A DNA stretch of 64,000 bases from Saussurea involucrata (GCA_033807775.1 CM066315.1:3972501-4036500); one strand, 5' to 3'. Shown: positions 44,501 to 55,848, counted from the stretch's first letter. Notes: generated from the sequence alone by a model not told the origin. Numbers and translations are program-made.

Positions 44501-46131
44501 TGTAACAACCCGGTTTCCCAAACATACAACAAATAACATACATTGCATAACTTCATTACATTCATAAGAAAAGATACATCACAAACCAAGTACGGTCTCA
44601 AAAGTCTTGACATTACAAAATATATAAAAGCTTCCTAATCAACATTCATCAAAAGCTTCCTACACTTCATCCTCTCCTGCCGATCCTTAACCTGGAAAAC
44701 ATATTTTTGAAAACAAAATGAGGGTTAGACCAAACGGGTCTAGTGAGTTAATCCCGGTCCTTTCCAAAATCATTATAAAACCTTTCGTGTAAATCCTTTG
44801 TATCAAAATAGTTTAGATAAACCTTTGGTAATTCTTTCGTAAAATATAAACATACCACACGTATTTAAATACCAATCCAGACTCGTGCATCGTGTACATC
44901 TCATTCACCTTATTCCTCCACAAATGGCCATATTAGTTGGTAGCAAGCCAACTAATAAATCAACAACTGGTCCGCTCACCGGAACCCGGCTACCTGTCGG
45001 TCCGCACACCGGAACCCGACTACTCACCGGTCCGCACACCGGAACCCCGGCTACACACCGGTCCGCTCACCGGAACCCGACAACAAGTGCACTCGTGTAG
45101 TGCAAAGCTTATATAAATACAATATATATCTCATTACATCATATTGTCATTTATATACACATAATCATATTCCTACCACATAATCATCTCATATATATAT
45201 TTATACACATATATATGTATTCCAGTTCAAAACGTTTTAAAGCAAAACTCACCTCGATCGCTTATCCATAAACACTTCCAAGCTTTTCTCCAAAAGATTC
45301 AGTCTATCAATCCCAATCCACCGAGTCTGCAAATAGATTAAATACAAATATCCCCTTACTAACTGATCACATAAAACGTACTAGAAGACCAAGGACTCTA
45401 GATAACTCAAATCCTCAAAAGTGACCAAAACAGCTAAAGTATCCGGACAACCCAAACAACCCGGACAACACCACCTTTTCCGGATAACATGACTTTTCCG
45501 GATAACATGACTTTTCCGGACAACCTCAGTAATCCGGACAACAAGACTAATCCGGACAACAAAGGAATCCGGATGCCATCCGGTCTCTAAATCATCCGGA
45601 AACCATCAAACAAATCATCCGGACACTATCAATAAACTACCCGGACACCACCCAAGAAACTACCCGGATACCTTCATATTATCCGGACACCTCTGACTGT
45701 TTATCCCATTTTCACCCAGAAATCGACTGAATCATTAACAGATGTGATTTTGACTATTCTACTCCGATAGGAACTATCTAAAAGTAATTACAAACATAAA
45801 ATACAAAGAGACATACCTCAGATTCACTTCCAAGCATACCAATTGAAGCCTTAACCTAGCTTTTCTTCTTTTCTCCTTCTTGCTCTCTCAACACACACAC
45901 ACACACACTCTAAACTGAAATCTGGATAATTGTTGTAAATGAAAATATCTGGATATAGCTTAAGGGATAATATCTATCCATACTTACCATATAGACCTTG
46001 AACTTCTCAATAATGACCCAAACACCCGTAACTTATAAATTAACCCAAACTTACCCTAAACGTCCAACTTTAAAGTTAACTAAATTTAACGGAACTAGGA
46101 TTTAACTAACGAACTTACCCGGGGTATTACA
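44501..46131 (-). repeat. LTR-c of element C
   Basis: 20 bp longer than the other two: an 18-bp CCGGATAACATGACTTTT duplication near 45480-45516 and one extra CA unit near 45893. The plus edge is TGTAACAACC instead of TGTAACGACC, a C-to-T change on the element strand. Confidence 0.9.
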
Positions 46132-46136
46132 GTGGT

Positions 46137-46438
46137 GGCCTCAGATGCTGAGGAGGAACCGGCCCGAACTGGGGATTTGGGATGAACGATCCCTGCTGAA
46201 GATTTTGCAGGAATGGACCTTGCTGCTGACTGAACGGTCCTGGACCCGGAATCTGAACGAATGGTCTTGGGCCGTTCTGCGGTCTGAATGATTTATTCGG
46301 AATTTGATTCCTCAGCCGCGCGATTTCTTTAGCAGCCCTTCGACTTTGATCAGCAAGGGCGTTGATTTGATTTCGCACAACTTCCAACTCCTGATACATC
46401 TGGGCAATGAGCTGCTCTTGATTTCCATGGGCTGCCAT
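46137..46438 (-). pseudogene. gag of element A, N-terminal piece
   Basis: Starts MAAHGNQEQLIAQMYQELEV, parallel to gag of element B, then a Pro/Gln-rich stretch up to QHLRPPL where element C interrupts. A further ATG three codons upstream is not conserved in element B, so 46438 is preferred. Confidence 0.85.
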
Positions 46439-46539
46439 TTTCCTCAAACAGAAAAAAGAAGAAACTCCAAGAAATCGTTAGTAAGACGCACGTTTGTCGA
46501 AGACTTTCTTTAGATGGGGCCCCATGATGGGCGCCAAAC

Positions 46540-47313
46540 TGTTAATGCCAAAAATCCTCCAGAAGGATAACTTAAGGTTGATTGTGGAGCTTATCAACTA
46601 AAGATAGAAATCGTTCGACAAAACAGTGCGATAAAGACAGAAAATATAAATAGGACGCAAGGAGTTTGGTGACGCGGGAAAAACCTCAACAAGGAAAAAA
46701 CCCGCGGACGACTGTGGGTGTCGTCGCTTCACTATGGTCGCTAAACAGGGGCGATGTCCTTATGTTTCGGGTGTCAAGGGTACAATGACTACAATACAAA
46801 TAAAAGAAAGACTTTAAGTGTAAAGTGAACAAATGTATCGAGTGTAAATGTAAGTGCGTCGTGCGTAGAAACTATGTGTCGTGCGTCAGCTGTTCGAGAG
46901 AGAATGTTTTTTCGTTCTTGCAATGAGTGTTCCCCTGAATTCCGATCCTCGCAAATGATGATGGAGCCCTTGCTTATATAGTTTCCGTGGCTTTAAATGA
47001 TTCTATAAAGATTTTGAATAACGGTCGTAACGGTTGCTGAAGTTAATGCTAGTAATTAACCTTGTCGGTTATGTCCGTTGGCCATTAGTGTCATTGATCC
47101 TGCATTAAACAGAGAAAACATAATAGTTGTATCATACGTTAGTCGGTCGAGGTCGTAAGGTCTCTTACGACGGTCGAGTGTCGTGAGTAACTTTCGATGT
47201 AAACTTTTGTTTTGACAATAAGGCATTTATGATTTTATCTTATCATAAAAAGGTGTAATAAATGCTTTCGCTGTTTTGGTTGTGGTCGAGACTGGTGAAA
47301 TTTTACCCAAACA
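46540..47313 (-). repeat. 5' LTR of element A, shared with a second unit
   Basis: 774 bp, edges TGTTAATGCC and ACCCAAACA on +. A primer-site region (GGCGCC at 46530-46535) lies on one side and a polypurine tract on the other, so it serves as 5' LTR for one unit and 3' LTR for the next. A TATA-like CTATATAAGC (on -) lies near 46977. Confidence 0.88.
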
Positions 47314-47806
47314 GTTTGCCCCCAAAATTTAAAATGAAAAGGCAATTTTCAAGTTTGAATTTTAAATTTTTTGTGAGAGAAAAAGTCTTTGTTTAAAAGA
47401 ATGTCCAGGGGTGTGACACGTGTCGAAGGTCGTTGGTTTTGGAAACTGAATCGGTTGATTTGAACTATGGAAGTTGAGGATGCGATAAGATCGTGACGTC
47501 ATGCTGACGCACGATCATGCTAAACATCTGTAAACGCCAGGTGTCGACGATCTGTCGAGCTTTCGAAAAGGTGCGACCACGTGTCGTTCATCGGGTGACT
47601 CAACCTGACACGATCGTTTGCATAAATAGAGACCTTTCGAGGATTTTTTACAGTTTACGCTTTCAGAAAGTTCCAGAGTGAGTTTTCCTTCCTGATTTCT
47701 TGCCATTTTTCAGCGAATCATCTTCCAAACCTGCAGCAATCTTAATTCGATTTAGAATCTTCGAGGTTAGAGCGCCTACTTAAGGTACGACTTTCACCCC
47801 TCGATA
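47314..47806 (-). other. polypurine-side remnant of a second element A unit
   Basis: Matches 31866-32100 and, more loosely, the region upstream of the antisense ORF in element B (34968-35430). It breaks off at about 47806 just before the antisense ORF would start. The TATA-like CATAAATAGAG near 47620 is conserved in place with the one in element B. Confidence 0.75.
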
Positions 47807-48168
47807 ACTACGGAATTATTTTCAATTTATTGTTTATATTACCATAAAAAACTTTGAATTCAAAAAATACTAAATATTCATATAAAACAATTTTCCCGAT
47901 ATTCCTAGCGCATGTTCAATCAATAACTATTTCTAAATTAATATTATCTATCTTATCATTTTTACATAATATCGTCAATTCGTTCCACCATCAAAGACAT
48001 CTTATGATATACCTTTAATATATAGATTGATATCATTAGAGGTCACTATGTTGACATCATTTGAGGTCGCTATGTTGACATCATTTGGGTTGACATATCA
48101 GTTCAGTTTTCATGTCACCTCATGGTAATGTTTTTCATCAACATTTTAAACTTTTAGGGTTGAACTAA
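47807..48168. other. intergenic, no gene seen
   Basis: AT-rich. A short GTTGACATCATTTGAGGTC direct duplication lies near 48035-48095. Confidence 0.5.
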
Positions 48169-48539
48169 GAGCATCTCCAATGGAGGTTCTTATATGAACC
48201 TTTTTTTGTGTTTTTTGGTGTCATCTCATTCCACCTCATTAATTTAAAAATTCACATAAAAGTCCACAATGGTAGTTCTTATAAAAACCTCGTTTTTGTG
48301 GGCCCCATTTATTTGTCTACATCAATAATTATTTTATATTTATAAATAAATATCAAATATTAAATTTAAGTGATAATAGGAATGATGACATTGACATTTT
48401 ATACAAACTTCATGGTGAGAACCAAAGTTCTTAAATAAGAACTCAAAGGGGATGAGGTTTTTATAAGAACTCTCCACAATGGTAGTTCTTACAAGCAACA
48501 TCACATTTTGCTTATAAGAACCTTGCATTAGAGATGCTC
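48169..48539. mobile_element. MITE with GAGCATCTCCAATGG terminus (TSD TAA)
   Basis: GAGCATCTCCAATGGAGG at the left, inverted as GCATTAGAGATGCTC at the right. TAA at 48166-48168 and 48540-48542. Related to 24568-24838. Confidence 0.85.
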
Positions 48540-48700
48540 TAAACTTTTTAAAACCATCAATCTTATAATCAAAAGTCCATGTTGGCTATACATTGATATT
48601 TTATTCTTGTTTTAAAGATATGAGAGTACTTAAGATTCATGGACTCGTTATTAGTTAATGAAGAGTCAATAATGTATGACCCACTCTCCCCTAGTGGTTA

Positions 48701-49024
48701 GGCCCTACGTACCGCTCTCGGGTACCAGGGCGGGTTCGTTCATCGGGTAGCAGCGGGTAGTGTGGCAAGGTGGTACGACGGGAGCGGGTTCCGATCGGGT
48801 AGCAGCGTGCGGGTATGAGTGGGTTCACGAACCCGGACATACCCGAACATATCTCTCTCTCTATCCACATATATACATAGGGTTGGGTTCAGCGGGTAGG
48901 AGTGGGTTCGGTGGGTAGGCGGTACTCCACTTTAGGGTAAGGAGAGTAGGAAAGAGAAAAGCTGATGTGACGCTGAGGTGGCATTCGGGTTCAGTGGGTT
49001 CGTGGGTAGGCGGTACTCATGGCC
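48701..49024. mobile_element. PIF/Harbinger-like MITE rich in GGGTAG repeats (TSD TTA)
   Basis: GGCCCTACGTACCGC left, GCGGTACTCATGGCC right (inverted), TTA at 48698-48700 and 49025-49027. The centre is rich in CGGGTAGCAGCGGGTA. Confidence 0.75.
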
Positions 49025-49027
49025 TTA

Positions 49028-49628
49028 TAGGCCTCTATAACTTCAGAAAAATGGTCTCATGTGGGGTACCACCCACTCTCCACCAGTGGTTAAACTCTAG
49101 GATCTGATTTGAATTCCATATGTTTGTTCGTTTAACTTAACTGAACAAACGAACGAACACGAAAAGTAAAAGAACGAAATATTTAATGTTCATGTTTGTT
49201 TGTTAAGAAAATGTGTGTGTTCGTGTTCGTTTATGTTTATTCGCTAAAGCTAAACGAATGTAAACAAACAAATATTAATGAACATCATTAAACAAACAAC
49301 AACCACTATTATTCACATTTCGTTAGTAAAAAATAACATAACAACATAAAAAACCAAGGTAAATGAACGAATTAGACAATTGTTTATGTTCGTTCATTTA
49401 ACTAAACGAACAAAAATATGTGTTCACGTTCGTTCATTTTTTAAATGAACTTCACACTAAATACTTCGTTGAACATTCGGTTCATTTAGAGTCCTACCAA
49501 TTTTTCTTTAATACAATATGATGTGATTTTTGTATAATATGAAAACATTTCAACTTATAAAAAAAATAATTTGTTTAATTTCAATAAACTTTATAATCTA
49601 TTCATTTAAATAAATGTTCAAAAACTTA
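49028..49628. other. intergenic with AACGAACAAA foldback-like sequence
   Basis: TTCGTTTAACTTAACTGAAC and many GAACGAAC/GTTCGTTC words suggest a decayed hairpin element. No gene or target duplication seen. Confidence 0.4.
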
Positions 49629-49971
49629 GACTATGTTTGGCAAACTAGCTGATAAGCTAGCTGATGACTTATAAGCTAGTTAGTAGCTTATAAGCTAGTT
49701 GTTGGCTGATAAGCTAGCTGGTAGCTGATTAAAAAACCACGTTTGACAAAAACTAGCTTATAAATATTTAAATGACCAAAAAGGACATCTTAAAAAATAG
49801 TTAATAAATAATAATTTATATTAGTGAGGGTATAATTAGAATATTTACAAAAGGCTACTCATAAGCTACTCCAAGTAGCTTTCAATAGCTTATAAGTTAG
49901 CTTATGGTTATCCAAACATGTACCCAAAAATAAACTAGCTTATAAGCTAGTTTTTTTTTCCAAACAATGCC
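49629..49971. mobile_element. PIF/Harbinger-like MITE with AAGCTAGC repeats (TSD TTA)
   Basis: GACTATGTTTGGCAAACTAG left, inverted TTCCAAACAATGCC right, TTA at 49626-49628 and 49972-49974. Many copies of CTTATAAGCTAG inside allow strong folding. Confidence 0.85.
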
Positions 49972-50044
49972 TTAAACAATTAAGATATGAAAATACGTTT
50001 TAACATTTAAAACACTATTAATATAAAATTGGATATAATGTTTT

Positions 50045-50686
50045 GGGAAATTAATTAAAATGCCAAAAGTCCAACTTCGAGTTACCAAAATGCCACAAAT
50101 CTCTCCCATCTTACAAAAATGCCCCAAAAATCCGCGATGGAGCCCGCGATCGCGGGCCCCAGGCCACGTGTCACCAAACTTTGCCCACTTTGCCCGCGTT
50201 GGTCCCTCAAGAATGCCCGCGGTCCAGCTTTCCCCCCTCAAGAATGCCCGTGTTGGCAGTTTTGGTCCCTGCCCGCGTTTGACTTCCTTTGACCCCCGCG
50301 ATCGCGGGCTAAAAAAAAATTAACAATTTTTTTATAAAAAAACACATTATAAAAACCATAAAACTATAACAATTTTTTATAAAAACACTCTTAACAATTT
50401 TTTATAAAAAAACTGTTTTTAGCCCGCGATTGCGGGGGTCAAAGGAAGTCAAACGCGGGCAGGGACCAAAACTGCCAACACGGGCATTCTTGAGGGTGGA
50501 AATCAGGACCGCGGGCATTCTTGAGGGACCAACGCGGGCAAAGTGGGCAAAGTTTGGTGACACGTGGCCTGGGGCCCGCGATCGCGGGCTCTATTGCGGA
50601 TTTTTGGGGCATTTTTGTAAGAAAGGAGAGATTTGTGGCATTTTGGTAAGTGATGGTCAAACTTAGGATATTTTAATTAATTTCCC
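50045..50686. mobile_element. GC-rich MULE-type foldback element (9-bp TSD TAATGTTTT)
   Basis: Almost the whole 642 bp is two ~270-bp inverted arms (50045-50310, 50417-50686) around a short AT-rich loop. Tips GGGAAATTAATTAAAATGCC and its inverse. The 9-bp duplication TAATGTTTT is perfect (50036-50044, 50687-50695). The palindrome CCGCGATCGCGG or a one-base variant occurs in each arm twice, and CpG density is far above the surroundings. Ends ~60 bp from the TATA-like box of the ILR1-like gene. Frames inside are mirror artefacts. Confidence 0.92.
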
Positions 50687-50743
50687 TAATGTTTTTTTCC
50701 CCTTATTTGAAGATTCTTTTATTTTCTTTTTCATTTTCAAGAA

Positions 50744-50752
50744 ATTATAAAA
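50744..50752 (+). promoter_or_regulatory. TATA-like box of the ILR1-like gene
   Basis: ATTATAAAA, about 80 bp before the start codon and followed by a CT-rich leader (CTCGTCTTATTCTTTTTACC). Confidence 0.5.
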
Positions 50753-50833
50753 GCAATCAACACATCAACCCACGCCCCAAAATTTCTATTTAGATCTCGT
50801 CTTATTCTTTTTACCAAAAATCTCTCTCAAAAA

Positions 50834-51265
50834 ATGAGCCTTTCACTCTTAATCTTCACCACTCTTTTTCTTCTGCCTTCAATATCAAAAACCCACCACC
50901 ATCATGATCATGATCATGAAACCAACTGTTTAATTATAAACCCTAATTATCAAAATTCATCAATCAAAGATCATATACTGAAGTTGGCAAATCATATTGA
51001 AACAGTGGATTGGATCAAGAAATTAAGGAGGGAGATTCACGAGTATCCAGAACTTGCTTTCGAAGAAACGAGGACGAGCTCTGTGATCCGCCGTGAACTT
51101 GAGAAGATGGGTATCGGTTATCGGTGGCCGGTGGCGAAGACTGGAGTAGTCGCCGTGGTTGGCTCCGGTTTGCCGCCGTTTGTTGCACTCCGAGCAGATA
51201 TGGATGCTTTACCCATTCAGGTTATAATTTCTCTTTCTCCAAATTATTATATTAATTACTAAATG

Positions 51266-51307
<42 letters not shown>

Positions 51308-51427
51308 CTGTATGTATAAGTTTTCATGCAAGACGTGCAATTATTTGATCCATCGAGTTAAACTTTCTCATGCGGGGGCCAGTCTTGAACCCTTTTCTAA
51401 TTCTTTAAGCTTCAATTCTTCCAGGTA

Positions 51428-51487
<60 letters not shown>

Positions 51488-51722
51488 TAATTCTTTAAGC
51501 TTCAATTCTTGCAGGTAAGATATATATATATATATGATACAAATCAAATATAAACCATGTATTTGTTGCACCCTTACAAACCAATGTACATATGTGAACA
51601 ATGCGTGCATAATCTGAGATACATATATGCATTATCTATATGAATGTATATCCATTATATGTATATTTTTGAACGTATGCATATGTATATGCACATTATT
51701 CACATATGCACACTGGTTTGTT

Positions 51723-51762
<40 letters not shown>

Positions 51763-53452
51763 GAGAGAGAGAGAGGGAGGTTCATGGGAAAACCTCAAAA
51801 AAATGGAAAAGTAAGAAACACCCTAGTGGTCTTTCATTTGGACGGTATGCACTTGTGTATACAAGTAAAAGTAAGTTGTTATTTGGTTTTTATGCACTTG
51901 TGCATTATACATGCATGTCACAAATTGCTTGTATGCACCATTGCATGCTGTCTAGATGAAGGGCTACCAACATGTTCCTCAATTTTCTGTTTTTTGAGCT
52001 TTTCTCCTAAACCTGAACCTAGCTCTATATATAAATATATATAAATCAAATGCAAACCATACAAACCAATTAATTAATTAAGATATCTATGGAAATGATG
52101 AATGTTCATTTGCTATGATTTAAATATTTAAGGAAAAAAGAGTTCACTAATTATGATTAATACTTTATATTAGGGAACAATTGATTTATTTATGAATCCA
52201 AATATTTGTTAGGTTAGATGGACGGTAGAGATTGGTTTGTATGATTTGTAACATTTGATTGGTTTACATTTTAACGGGCCTATATATATATATATATATG
52301 TGTGTGTGTATATATATACACTCCTGTTACATACAATTAAGATCCATATGTATAATTTGTCATGCATGACGTGCAACAATTTGATCCATCAACACCTTTT
52401 TTGTGAATCCTGAAGGTCAAAAATACCGAAATGGCAGACATGGAGAGGGCTGATAATTGATATTGAATCTTCTTTTAGATCGTTAAGCTTAATTGTTGAA
52501 AGAAGTTATTGATTTAGGGCTTCATCTCCAATTTTCTGTTCTTTTTCTAAGGACTTTCTAGGGTAATCATAAGAGCTTGGATTAGATAATAAAAACTATA
52601 TTAATTGGTTGCTGATGTGTGTGTCTGTGTGTATATATATATATATATATATATAGGAAATGGTTGAGTGGGAGCATAAAAGCAAGATTGATGGCAAGAT
52701 GCATGCTTGTGGACATGATGCTCATGTTGCAATGCTTCTTGGTGCTGCTAAAATCTTGAAACAACTCGAAAATGAACTACAGGTAATTAATTATTCATAA
52801 ATAAAACTAATATAAATTATGGATCTTTAATTTTTTTTAATGCCTCGAAGTAATTATAAACTCTTGGTTAATTATAAGTTTAGGGCACGGTGATTTTGAT
52901 ATTTCAACCATCCGAAGAACGCGGTGAAGGAGCGAAACAGATGATCAAAGAAGGTGTTCTCGAAAACGTGGAGGCCATTTTCGGTCTACATTTAGTCCTC
53001 ACCTCCGATTCTGGTGTCGTTGCATCGCGGGCGGGCGAATTTCTGGCGGGATGCGGTTGTTTCAAGGCGGTGATCCACGGCAAAGGCGGCCATGCCGCCA
53101 TCCCTCAAGATTCGATCGATCCGATTTTGGCTGTTTCGGCTTCTGTAATTAGCTTACAACATCTTGTTTCTCGAGAGGCTGATCCCTTAGATACTCCTGT
53201 ATGGAAATTAATACAATTAATTAATTACCCTTTAATTTTTATTTAATTTCAGGCATAAATCTTTAATTTAATTCTTGAAACAGTTTATGATGGAAAAATG
53301 TTTTGCAGGTTGTTTCAGTAGCAATGGTTGATGGTGGAACTGAGTTTAATGTGATTCCAGATTCAGTTTCCATTGCTGGTACTTATCGAGCTTTTAGCAA
53401 AAAGAGCTTCTATGCACTTGGAGAAAGAATACAAGAGGTAACTAGCTACTTA

Positions 53453-53487
<35 letters not shown>

Positions 53488-54636
53488 GAGAGAGGAGAAT
53501 CAAACGAGAATAGTAACTATTTAAAAGAAAACAGGAATGAACAAAATCATTAGTGATTTTACATTAATGCGCATAAAAGCCACGCGGACTTGAAGTCGCA
53601 GCCAAAGTCCTTTTTTCGTGCGTTAATGTAAAATCACTAATGATTTTGTTCGTTCTCGTGTTCTTTTAAATAGGTATTGTTCTCGTTTGAACCCGACTCT
53701 ATATATATCTTATCTGTTAAATGTATGTTGGAATCTTTCTTTACTTCTAAGAGCATTTGTAATCAAGGACTTGTTTATAGGTTCATGACTTTGTCACATC
53801 AATTTTCTCTTTTCTGTATAATTCATAAACCTTTAACTATCAATTATGGATCGGTCCATGTTTATATAATAAAAAAAGTACAATAATAAAATTATAACAG
53901 TTAAAATTACTTATTGTGATTAAAAGGTAATAGTTAAAATGACAATAATTTAAAAATAAGAAGAGTAAAATTACAATAAGTAAAAATTAAAGTAAAATTC
54001 AAAGTTTTAATACTTAATGAGGACTGATTATTCTCAATGAGATAGAAAATTTGAAAACCGGTCCCTCAAAAAGAAGAAAGTTGTGTTGTGGGTGCATTAA
54101 GACTGTTTTGGAAAGTAATCTAATGGATTATGGATTATACGGTTCTAGCATTGTTATTATTGTATCAGAGTCAAGATTTACCACTTTAGAGATTTGAGAA
54201 TTGGGATTAGTTGTGTTTTATATGATTATATCATGTACATGTGATGATAATGTAGGTGATAAAAGCGCAAGCCGCAGTATACCGTTGCTCGGCTGTGGTT
54301 GATCTTGAAGGAATTGAACATCCGACGGTCTCCCCAACTATCAATGACAAGAGGATATACGAGCATGTGGTAAAAGTCTCGAAAATGATCGTTGGAGAAC
54401 ATAATGTAAAAATAACCCCTCCTACCATGGGAAGCGAAGATTTTGCGTTCTATTTGGAAAAGATTCCAGGCACCTTCGCTTTCCTCGGCATGAGAAATGA
54501 GAAGGCATCAATCATCCATTCACCGCATAATCCTTACTATACAGTCGATGAAGACGTACTGCCCACAGGATCGGCACTTCATGCCGCTTTTGCATATACG
54601 TATCTCTTAAACGCGTCGAATGATTGTAGTTCATAG
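50834..54636 (+). CDS. ILR1-like: IAA-amino acid hydrolase, ILR1/ILL family (M20 peptidase)
   Basis: Exons: 50834-51220, 52657-52782, 52884-53198, 53309-53437, 54256-54636; all joins in phase 0, GT-AG introns, 445 aa. The family splits indole-3-acetyl-amino acid (and some jasmonoyl-amino acid) conjugates, releasing free hormone, mostly in the ER. A signal peptide is visible (MSLSLLIFTTLFLLPSISK), then a His-rich stretch. M20 metal-site motifs are present: GLRADMD-type VALRADMDALPIQ, HACGHDAH (C147, H149), QPSEERGEG (E183), GLHL (H207) and MGSEDFAFY. The dimerisation lid domain spans roughly residues 210-330. The protein ends LLNASNDCSS with no clear KDEL/HDEL-type retention signal, unlike some family members. 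Intron 1 (1436 bp) is filled with (TA)n elements; intron 4 has a hairpin MITE. A MULE hairpin lies just upstream. Confidence 0.95.
51275..51535. repeat. (TA)n tracts and a ~90-bp tandem duplication in ILR1 intron 1
   Basis: TTCTTTAAGCTTCAATTCTT(C/G) followed by CAGGTAAGATATATA occurs twice (about 51399 and 51490) between TA tracts. CATGCA(A/T)GACGTGCAA with TTTGATCCATC occurs at 51325-51355 and again at 52360-52390. Confidence 0.8.
51758..52023. mobile_element. hairpin MITE of the GACGGTATGCACTTGTG family, in ILR1 intron 1
   Basis: Left GGTTCATGGGAAAACCTCAA, right inverted TTTTTTGAGCTTTTCTCC; inner GGACGGTATGCACTTGTG. Flanked by TA tracts. Sister of 29123-29386. Confidence 0.75.
52040..52278. 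mobile_element. decayed MITE related to 4275-4538, in ILR1 intron 1
   Basis: TGCAAACCATACAAACCAAT left and GGTTTGTATGATTTGTAAC right (inverted), then (TA)n at 52279-52299. Non-coding. Confidence 0.55.
53487..53706. mobile_element. hairpin MITE in ILR1 intron 4
   Basis: Two ~100-bp arms are inverted copies (AACAAAATCATTAGTGATTT against AAATCACTAATGATTTTGTT) around a short loop. The tip TCAAACGAGAA is shared with the NHL-carrying element at 934-2873. TA/CA microsatellite at one end, TATATAT at the other. Confidence 0.85.
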
Positions 54637-54864
54637 TCTGTAGAAGAGCAAATTAAAGACGATTGGAAACGGAATTGAATTGCTCTTAAATGCTTCGATA
54701 ATTGAAGCATATTTTGCGAAACCATATGCAGGGACTCATATTGGAGTTAAAGGAAGTTTAAGGACTTGTTTTGTAAAATCATCAAATCGTGCATAATGTA
54801 AATATGTTTTTTCAAAGTTGGTCATGGGATCTCACGATTTGTTCTCTTTCTACCTACTCCTTAA

Positions 54865-55250
54865 GGGTGCGTTTGGTACGCGGACAAAATAGAATAAAAA
54901 AGAATAGGATGGGACATGACAGAATAACTATTCAGCGTTTGGTAGACATAACTGGATAGAACAGAACAAATTTACATTAGATAAAATACAATAAATAAAA
55001 TTTAAAAAACGAATAAAATATAAAATAGAACATGTATTTGATGTTTTAGAAGAGAATTATATTTTATTTTGAGGTTGTATTGGTAAAACATAAGTCTGTT
55101 CCACCTTGTTCAATGGGGTGAGGGTGGAACAGGCATGTTCCACTTTGTTCCACCATGTTCCTGTCTGTTCCACATAAAAGTCTTGCCAAACGTGAGACAA
55201 TGATCCATGTTCTGTTCTGTCCTATCCTGTCTAGTGTACCAAACGCACCC
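54865..55250. mobile_element. PIF/Harbinger (Tourist-like) MITE (TSD TAA)
   Basis: TIR GGGTGCGTTTGGTACGCGGA and ...GTACCAAACGCACCC. TAA at 54862-54864 and 55251-55253. Inside: CTGTTCCAC and GGAACAG repeats. Family of 13639, 15189 and 55980. Lies ~230 bp after the ILR1-like stop codon. Confidence 0.9.
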
Positions 55251-55682
55251 TAAATATATCATTCTCTACATATTTCTTTAAAGCATCTATTAATATTAGT
55301 AATTTTACATTTATAAAGTATAATTTAATCTGATTTTTTTTAGAAAGAAAGCGACACTCCTGACAATATATAGATAAAAAAAGAAAGGTACATCTAAATG
55401 ATAAGAGACTCCCTAAGAAAGATCAACTCCCACCATATGGAAAAGACTCAAACCAGAGATTTAAATATAGAGATTTAAAGCAACAACCATTTAAGAGATG
55501 AAGAACAAAAATAATATCTTGAAAAGATATGTTTCTAAAATCAACATTTGGCTTCTGTTCTGGACCATTGAATAAAATGGAAATGGCCCCACAAAATGTC
55601 ACGTTTTGTTCATGGGAAATACTTGTACATCTCGACCAATCACATTTTTAGTGCTTTTAAAAATAATATTTGTAAAAATTAC

Positions 55683-55848
55683 GGGGTTAGCTTAATTGAT
55701 AATAAGACTTGAGTCTTTAGGATTCTACTTACAGGTTACCGATTTGAGTCCTCCAAAACAACTTGAGATTTTTTTTACTATTCTCTAGAACTTCCGCAAG
55801 ATGTGCATAAGCTGACCTGAACACCCATGCTTAACAAAAAAAAAACGA
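55683..55848 (+). mobile_element. probable tRNA-derived SINE
   Basis: A-box-like TTAGCTTAATTGATAATAAG near the start, B-box-like GATTTGAGTCC about 55 bp later, a T-rich and then unique body, and an A10 tail near 55838. No target duplication could be shown. Confidence 0.5.

Larger units (their letters stand above)
40205..46131 (-). mobile_element. LARD-like non-coding LTR element C as LTR-internal-LTR-internal-LTR
   Basis: Three near-identical LTRs (40205-41815, 42353-43963, 44501-46131) alternate with two 537-bp internal regions; the repeat period is 2148 bp. Each internal region has a primer site complementary to initiator tRNA-Met (TGGTATCAGAGCAC on -) and a polypurine tract (TTTTAAGGGGGAGATAA on -). 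There is no gag or pol. The whole array has one perfect target duplication, GTGGT (40200-40204, 46132-46136), in gag of element A. A single insertion followed by unequal exchange, or insertion of a ready-made tandem copy, would give this. Confidence 0.92.
31608..47806 (-). mobile_element. older Ty3/gypsy-like retrotransposon A, interrupted twice (composite)
   Basis: Read on the - strand: LTR 47313-46540, primer-site region 46539-46520, gag split into 46438-46137, 40199-39995 and 33978-33429, protease and start of RT 33410-32185, then a deletion and the polypurine side (32150-31866) and a partial 3' LTR 31865-31608. The gag gaps are caused by element C (40205-46131) and element B (33984-39994). 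A second polypurine-side segment beyond the 5' LTR (47314-47806) shows that the LTR is shared by two units. Degenerate coding makes it non-autonomous. Confidence 0.75.

Noticed and set aside
40205..46131. Satellite DNA array
   Set aside because: The 2148-bp period with TG...CA edges, primer site, polypurine tract and 5-bp duplication shows a retroelement, not a satellite.
50060..50666. Frames of 73-89 codons on both strands
   Set aside because: Mirror readings of the two arms of the MULE-type hairpin.
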